In this document: piece by piece, positions 60,280-64,000 of the stretch
How the letters are laid out: each line of letters opens with the position of its first letter
How positions within the stretch are numbered: the stretch's first letter is position 1
Notes under the pieces: generated by a model
The model's input: the letters and a program-made list of their open reading frames with translations, nothing else
Told to the model about the DNA's origin: nothing
Database searches by the model: none
NCBI RefSeq assembly: GCF_011742165.1
Contig: NZ_JAAQTO010000032.1
Location: 1-64,000 of the forward strand
Source: Billgrantia bachuensis
Lineage (GTDB): Bacteria > Pseudomonadota > Gammaproteobacteria > Pseudomonadales > Halomonadaceae
Reading direction: 5' to 3'
Length of the DNA stretch: 64,000 nt
Program-made: the position numbers and the translations under genes

Positions 60280-61845
60280 CTAGGCCCGTCTCGCCGCTGG
60301 TTCCTGTTGTTGTTCGCTCAGTTCGCCCAGCATGTCAGCTATCTTCAGTCGCTGTACCTTGCCCGACGGCCCTCGAGGAAGCCACTGCACCGCATGGATC
60401 GCACGTGGCGTCTTGAACCTGCCGATTTCTCCGTCACAAAGCTCCTTGAGTTCGGCTTCGCTGGCGCTCTGGCCGCTCTTGAAAACGACACAGGCCATGA
60501 TCTGCTGCCCGTACTGGTCGTCTTTCAGAGCGTAGGCGGCGGCTTCCAGCACGGCGGGGTGCTTGAGCAAGGCATCATCGATCTCTCGCGGCGCGATATT
60601 TTCGCCCCCCTTGATGATCAGTTCCTTGAGCCGTCCAGTGATATAAAAGAATCCATCATCGTCCTGATAGCCAAGATCCCCGGTGTGCAGCCACCCGTCA
60701 GAGGACAAAGCCTCAGCAGTTGCCTCGGGGTTCTTGTAGTACTCCTTCATGACATTGTCGCCACGCACCATGAGTTCGCCGATTTCGCCACGCGGGGCCT
60801 CCGTACCATCGGGCAACACAACCTTGACCTCATTGCGATAGGCAATCCCGGGAGAGCCGTACTGGATCTGAAAAGGGGGCAGCGGGTTGGAGAGGATCTG
60901 GGCGGCCGTTTCAGTCAACCCCATGGTCTCGACCAGCGGAATGCCGAACTCTTTTTCGAACTCCTGATGGCTTGAGGCCGGCAGTGCCGACGATGCCGAG
61001 CGGCCGAAGCGCAGCTGCTCGAAGCCGGGCGTTGCCGGGATCGGCTCCTTGGTGGCGTTACCCCTCTCCAGTAGGTAAGCCACTATGGTGGGAACCACAC
61101 TGAACCAGGTGCACTGATAGCCGCGAATCCATTGCCAGAATGAGCTGGTACTGAAGCGGTGCGGCATGATAACGCTGCCACCGCTGATCAGCGGTGCGAT
61201 CACCGTCACGATCTCGGCATTGATGTGATAGAGCGGGAGAACACAGAGTGCTCGGTCCTCGGCCGAGAGGGCATGAGCCTCGACCGTGTTCCTGCCTCCT
61301 GCCACCACGTTGCCATGACTGAGCAGCACTCCCTTGGGCTTTCCAGTGGTTCCCGAAGTATACATCAGCAGCGCATTCGCTTCGGGCTCGAGGGACTGGA
61401 GTTGAGCCCCCTCGCCCTGCCCTCCTGATGGCCACTCGGGCCCCCGGTCGGGACACGCGGGAATCACACTGATCTTTCGCTGTACCTTGCCCGCCAGTGA
61501 GTCCGCTCGCTCCTCATGTTGACTGGAAGCGAATAACACATTGGCATCACAGTGATCCAGCACGTACTCAAGCTGGCTGTCACCGGCAATGGCATTGAGC
61601 GGGACAGCGACACGGCCGCTGGCCATTACAGCCAGCAGCAGTGTGGCTGTCCACAGCCCATTATCCATGAGCATGGCCACATGCTGCCCTCGCTGGCATC
61701 CCATGTCATCTAGTTGGGTGGATACCTGCTTGACGCTTGAGTGCAGCTCCGCGTAGGTCAATTGCTCACCACTTTCCGGAGCGATGAGGAACGCTTTCTC
61801 ACCACATGCGTCTGCCTGGGATTGGATCAGATTCAGAACCGTCAT
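60280..61845 (-). CDS. sauT: Sulfoacetate-CoA ligase candidate (AMP-forming acyl-CoA synthetase)
   Basis: 521 residues of the ANL family: P-loop YTSGTTGKPKGVLLSH, adenine motif around GLTETAAQI, the hinge region SSDGWLHTGDLGYQDDDGFFYITGRLKELIIKGGENIAPREID, and the catalytic lysine in GPSGKVQRLK. Alone it could activate many acids. The adjacent SauS-type reductase, the two xsc genes and the TTT-type binding-protein gene upstream point to sulfoacetate, activated to sulfoacetyl-CoA at the cost of ATP. It starts 33 bases after the sauS stop. Confidence 0.75.
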   Translation of the reverse strand: MTVLNLIQSQADACGEKAFLIAPESGEQLTYAELHSSVKQVSTQLDDMGCQRGQHVAMLMDNGLWTATLLLAVMASGRVAVPLNAIAGDSQLEYVLDHCDANVLFASSQHEERADSLAGKVQRKISVIPACPDRGPEWPSGGQGEGAQLQSLEPEANALLMYTSGTTGKPKGVLLSHGNVVAGGRNTVEAHALSAEDRALCVLPLYHINAEIVTVIAPLISGGSVIMPHRFSTSSFWQWIRGYQCTWFSVVPTIVAYLLERGNATKEPIPATPGFEQLRFGRSASSALPASSHQEFEKEFGIPLVETMGLTETAAQILSNPLPPFQIQYGSPGIAYRNEVKVVLPDGTEAPRGEIGELMVRGDNVMKEYYKNPEATAEALSSDGWLHTGDLGYQDDDGFFYITGRLKELIIKGGENIAPREIDDALLKHPAVLEAAAYALKDDQYGQQIMACVVFKSGQSASEAELKELCDGEIGRFKTPRAIHAVQWLPRGPSGKVQRLKIADMLGELSEQQQEPAARRA

Positions 61846-61878
61846 TTATTATCTCCCGTCGCTTGCCTTGGATAGGCG

Positions 61879-63324
61879 TCAGGTACCGGCAAGGCCGTAT
61901 TTGTCCAGGTAATCACCGAACAGGTCGTCCATGGTGGGTTCGTTGCTGGGAATCGTGCGAGCGATCCGGGTGATATTGAGGTAGTGGCGATAGTTCATGT
62001 TGTCTGAGATGCTGTTCTGGCCCCATGTCCCGCACCCCATGGAAAGCGAGAACGGCAGGCCATTATCGAAGTTGCCACCGTTGGCGAAGGCGTGTGCCTG
62101 GTTGACGATCACTCGGCACACAGGCATTTCCAGTCCCAGACGCTGTACATGCGCGTCATCCTGCGTATGGATTCCGCAGGAGTGGCCCTTGCCTTGGTGG
62201 TCGAGCAGGCGGCGAGTCTGGTCAAAGGCCGCTTCGAAGTCCTTGGCTCGGTACACGGCCAGCACCGGAGAGAGCTTTTCTCCCGAAAAGGGATACTCCT
62301 CGCCCACGTGCTGCTCCTCGACCATAAAAAAGGTTGCGGATTGTAGTTCAGAGCGGCTCAGGCCGACACGCTGGGCAATTTCCGGCGCCTTGCGCGCAAT
62401 GATGTGACGACTGAGATTTCCGTTCTCCCACATGGCAGCCTCGAGCTGCTGCTTCTCGCCTGACGTCAGCATCACCCCGCCACTGCGCTCTAGCGCCGCG
62501 ATGGCATCGTCATAGACATCGTCGAGGATCACCAGGCTATTCTCCGACGAGCAGCTGGTGGCATTATCAAACGTCTTCGAGGCGGTAATCTTGCGTGCCG
62601 CATCATCAAGCTCTGCGCTCTCATCTATGATCACGGGCACGTTGCCTGCGCCGACGCCCACCGCCGGCGTTCCACTGGAATACGCCGACCTGACATTGTT
62701 CTGAGAGCCCGTGACTACGATCAGATCCACCTGATTCATCAGCTCATAGGTGGTCGCCTTGCTGACCGGGGTCGGTAGCTGCTGGACCAGATCACGTGGC
62801 GCCCCGACTCGATCGAGTTCGGCATGAATGAATTCCAGGAGCAGAGTACATGCTGCCTGCCCCTTAGGTGAGGGAGCCAAGATGATGGCATTACGCCCCT
62901 TGAGCGCATTAATCGTCTTGTTGGTGGGTGTTGCCGCTGGGTTGGTCGAGGGCACCACTGCCCCAACCACTCCGACAGGGCGAGCGATTTCCACCAGGCC
63001 CAGCTCAGGTAGTTCCTGGATCACGCCAACGCTCTTTGCACCCTGCAGGTCGCGTAAAAGCCCCATCGTCTTGCGTCGATTCTTGGTGACCTTGTCATCC
63101 ACGTTGCCGAGCCCGGTGGTTTCCACGGCTAGCTCGGAAATCTGGCGGTTCCTGTCAGGCTGGACCAGCGCCCAACCCACGGCAGTCACCACCTCATCGA
63201 CCCGTGCCTGGTCATAACTCTCATACTCGGCTTGAGCAATGCGGGCGCGTTCCACTAGAGACGCCACGGCAGCTCTAGCATCAGGTGTGTCCTGAAGTTG
63301 GGTCACTTTCGTGCTGCTTGGCAT
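61879..63324 (-). CDS. sauS: CoA-acylating sulfoacetaldehyde dehydrogenase
   Basis: 481 residues from the ATG at 63324, with GAGGAGAGG upstream. It belongs to the acylating aldehyde dehydrogenases (EutE/AdhE-N type): RPVGVVGAVVPSTNPAATPTNKTINALKGRNAIILAPSP, nucleophile Cys in FDNATSCSSENSLVI, and the C-terminal GNFDNGLPFSLSMGCGTWGQNSISDN. SauS reduces sulfoacetyl-CoA to sulfoacetaldehyde with NADPH. The same family includes propanal and acetaldehyde dehydrogenases; the sauT partner and the xsc genes support SauS. Confidence 0.82.
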   Translation of the reverse strand: MPSSTKVTQLQDTPDARAAVASLVERARIAQAEYESYDQARVDEVVTAVGWALVQPDRNRQISELAVETTGLGNVDDKVTKNRRKTMGLLRDLQGAKSVGVIQELPELGLVEIARPVGVVGAVVPSTNPAATPTNKTINALKGRNAIILAPSPKGQAACTLLLEFIHAELDRVGAPRDLVQQLPTPVSKATTYELMNQVDLIVVTGSQNNVRSAYSSGTPAVGVGAGNVPVIIDESAELDDAARKITASKTFDNATSCSSENSLVILDDVYDDAIAALERSGGVMLTSGEKQQLEAAMWENGNLSRHIIARKAPEIAQRVGLSRSELQSATFFMVEEQHVGEEYPFSGEKLSPVLAVYRAKDFEAAFDQTRRLLDHQGKGHSCGIHTQDDAHVQRLGLEMPVCRVIVNQAHAFANGGNFDNGLPFSLSMGCGTWGQNSISDNMNYRHYLNITRIARTIPSNEPTMDDLFGDYLDKYGLAGT

Positions 63325-63441
63325 AATCCTCTCCTCACCTAAGTATCTTAGATATATGAGTTGACACACATTAATCCCAGTGCTTCCTTGCATGGAACAG
63401 TGTCAGGTCAATGTACGGCCCGCTCAGTCGTACTAGCCGGA

Positions 63442-63469
63442 AATGCAGCAGCGGCTTGGCTGCCGCATT
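63442..63469 (-). terminator. Hairpin between the TctC-like gene and sauS
   Basis: AATGC (63442-63446) pairs with GCATT (63465-63469) and inside it GCAGC (63448-63452) with GCTGC (63459-63463), around one mismatch. There is no T run, so it is probably a transcript-stabilising or partial-termination hairpin within the operon. Confidence 0.4.
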
Positions 63470-63486
63470 CTCGGCTCAGCGGTAGA

Positions 63487-64000
63487 TCAATCTTTAGCAG
63501 CCTCTTCGAGCTCCTCGGGGTCCAAGCCGGCGAAGAGCTCCTCAAGATAATCGTGACGTTCCTGCCACATCTCGCGCAGCTCTTCACGACCCATGACCCG
63601 CATGGGAGAGCCGCCGTCCTTCAACTGGGCCTGGACCTCTTCGTCGTTGAACATTTCGACCGCTCCTTCCGAGAGCTTCTCAAGTATCTCTTCGGATACC
63701 CCAGAGCGAGTCATCAAGCCGCGGAAGTTGACGCTGGAGTCATCGATGTCGTAGCCGGCTTCCTGGAAAGTCGGAACGTCGGGGAGAAAATCTTCATCGC
63801 GCTCAAGATCGGCGATGCCGAGAATTTTCAGCCGGTCCTGGCTGCGGTAGGCATCCGACAGGTTGTTAAAACCTGTCCGCCCTGTACGAAGCGAAGCGCA
63901 TCGACCCCGCCGGAGGTGGGCACATACCGGAGCTCAATGCCAGCTTCATTTTCCAACTGCAGGGTGGCGATATGGTGGCCGACGAACAGACCCGCGCCAG
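63487..64000 (-). pseudogene. Tripartite tricarboxylate transporter binding protein (TctC-like), frameshifted and cut by window edge
   Basis: From the right edge one frame reads GLFVGHHIATLQLENEAGI and RYVPTSGGVDALRFVQGGQ, then near 63861-63872 the coding passes to another frame that reads NLSDAYRSQDRLKILGIAD, DLERDEDFLPDVPTFQEAGY and on to the stop at 63487. Both halves are TctC-like. Intact relatives should have about two more residues at the joint, so a deletion of 7 bases between short AAC repeats would explain the shift. It lies upstream of sauS on the same strand and could be the sulfoacetate binding protein. A sequencing error remains possible. Confidence 0.75.

Overview
This window reads as chromosomal DNA of a heterotrophic, probably halophilic gammaproteobacterium of the Halomonadaceae (Halomonas/Chromohalobacter type). 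The reasons are a GC-rich base composition, a polyhydroxyalkanoate phasin, many TRAP transporters for organic solutes, and a sulfonate gene set of the kind known from that family and from Rhodobacterales. The genus is an inference. I see no tRNA, rRNA, CRISPR array or intact insertion sequence.

Left part (1-21.4 kb): amine, opine or guanidino-compound catabolism. A PotDABC-type ABC transporter operon ends in a FAD amine oxidase cut by the window edge. It is followed by two LysR regulators and a second FAD oxidase with a lone amino-acid binding protein. Next come a COG0523 metallochaperone GTPase, a 24-codon remnant of a ureohydrolase gene, a cupin and a TRAP transporter. An M20 amidohydrolase, a LysR regulator, a YtcJ-type amidohydrolase, an AruI-like 2-ketoarginine decarboxylase and an aldehyde dehydrogenase complete the block. 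These genes fit a route through 5-guanidino-2-oxopentanoate to 4-guanidinobutyrate, whose last enzyme has been lost here by deletion.

Middle and right part (22-64 kb): a large C2-sulfonate island converging on sulfoacetaldehyde. Taurine enters through a TRAP transporter (tauKLM plus a Usp protein) and is deaminated by TauXY under the MocR-type regulator TauR. Isethionate probably enters through a second TRAP system and is oxidised by a GMC dehydrogenase (IseJ-like) under an IclR regulator. Sulfoacetate is activated by SauT and reduced by SauS, next to a frameshifted tripartite-tricarboxylate binding protein. Sulfoacetaldehyde is cleaved by Xsc, present in two nearly identical copies, to acetyl phosphate and sulfite. 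Pta makes acetyl-CoA. Sulfite and sulfate are handled by TauE/SafE, a YeiH/UPF0324 exporter, the SoeABC sulfite dehydrogenase and a SulP permease. Thiamine genes (thiS, thiG, thiO) and an orphan TPP riboswitch lie inside the island; Xsc needs TPP.

The least understood part is 46.4-51.7 kb, divergent from the second xsc: a CobS-like AAA+ ATPase, a CobT-like VWA protein, two paralogous Lin0512-family proteins and an AGCS-type sodium symporter, with no CobN. The xsc2/cobS intergenic region carries the same pair of operator-like repeats, with the same 83-base offset, as the xsc1/iclR region. This suggests the unknown cluster belongs to the sulfonate regulon. It is the best candidate for an undescribed system.
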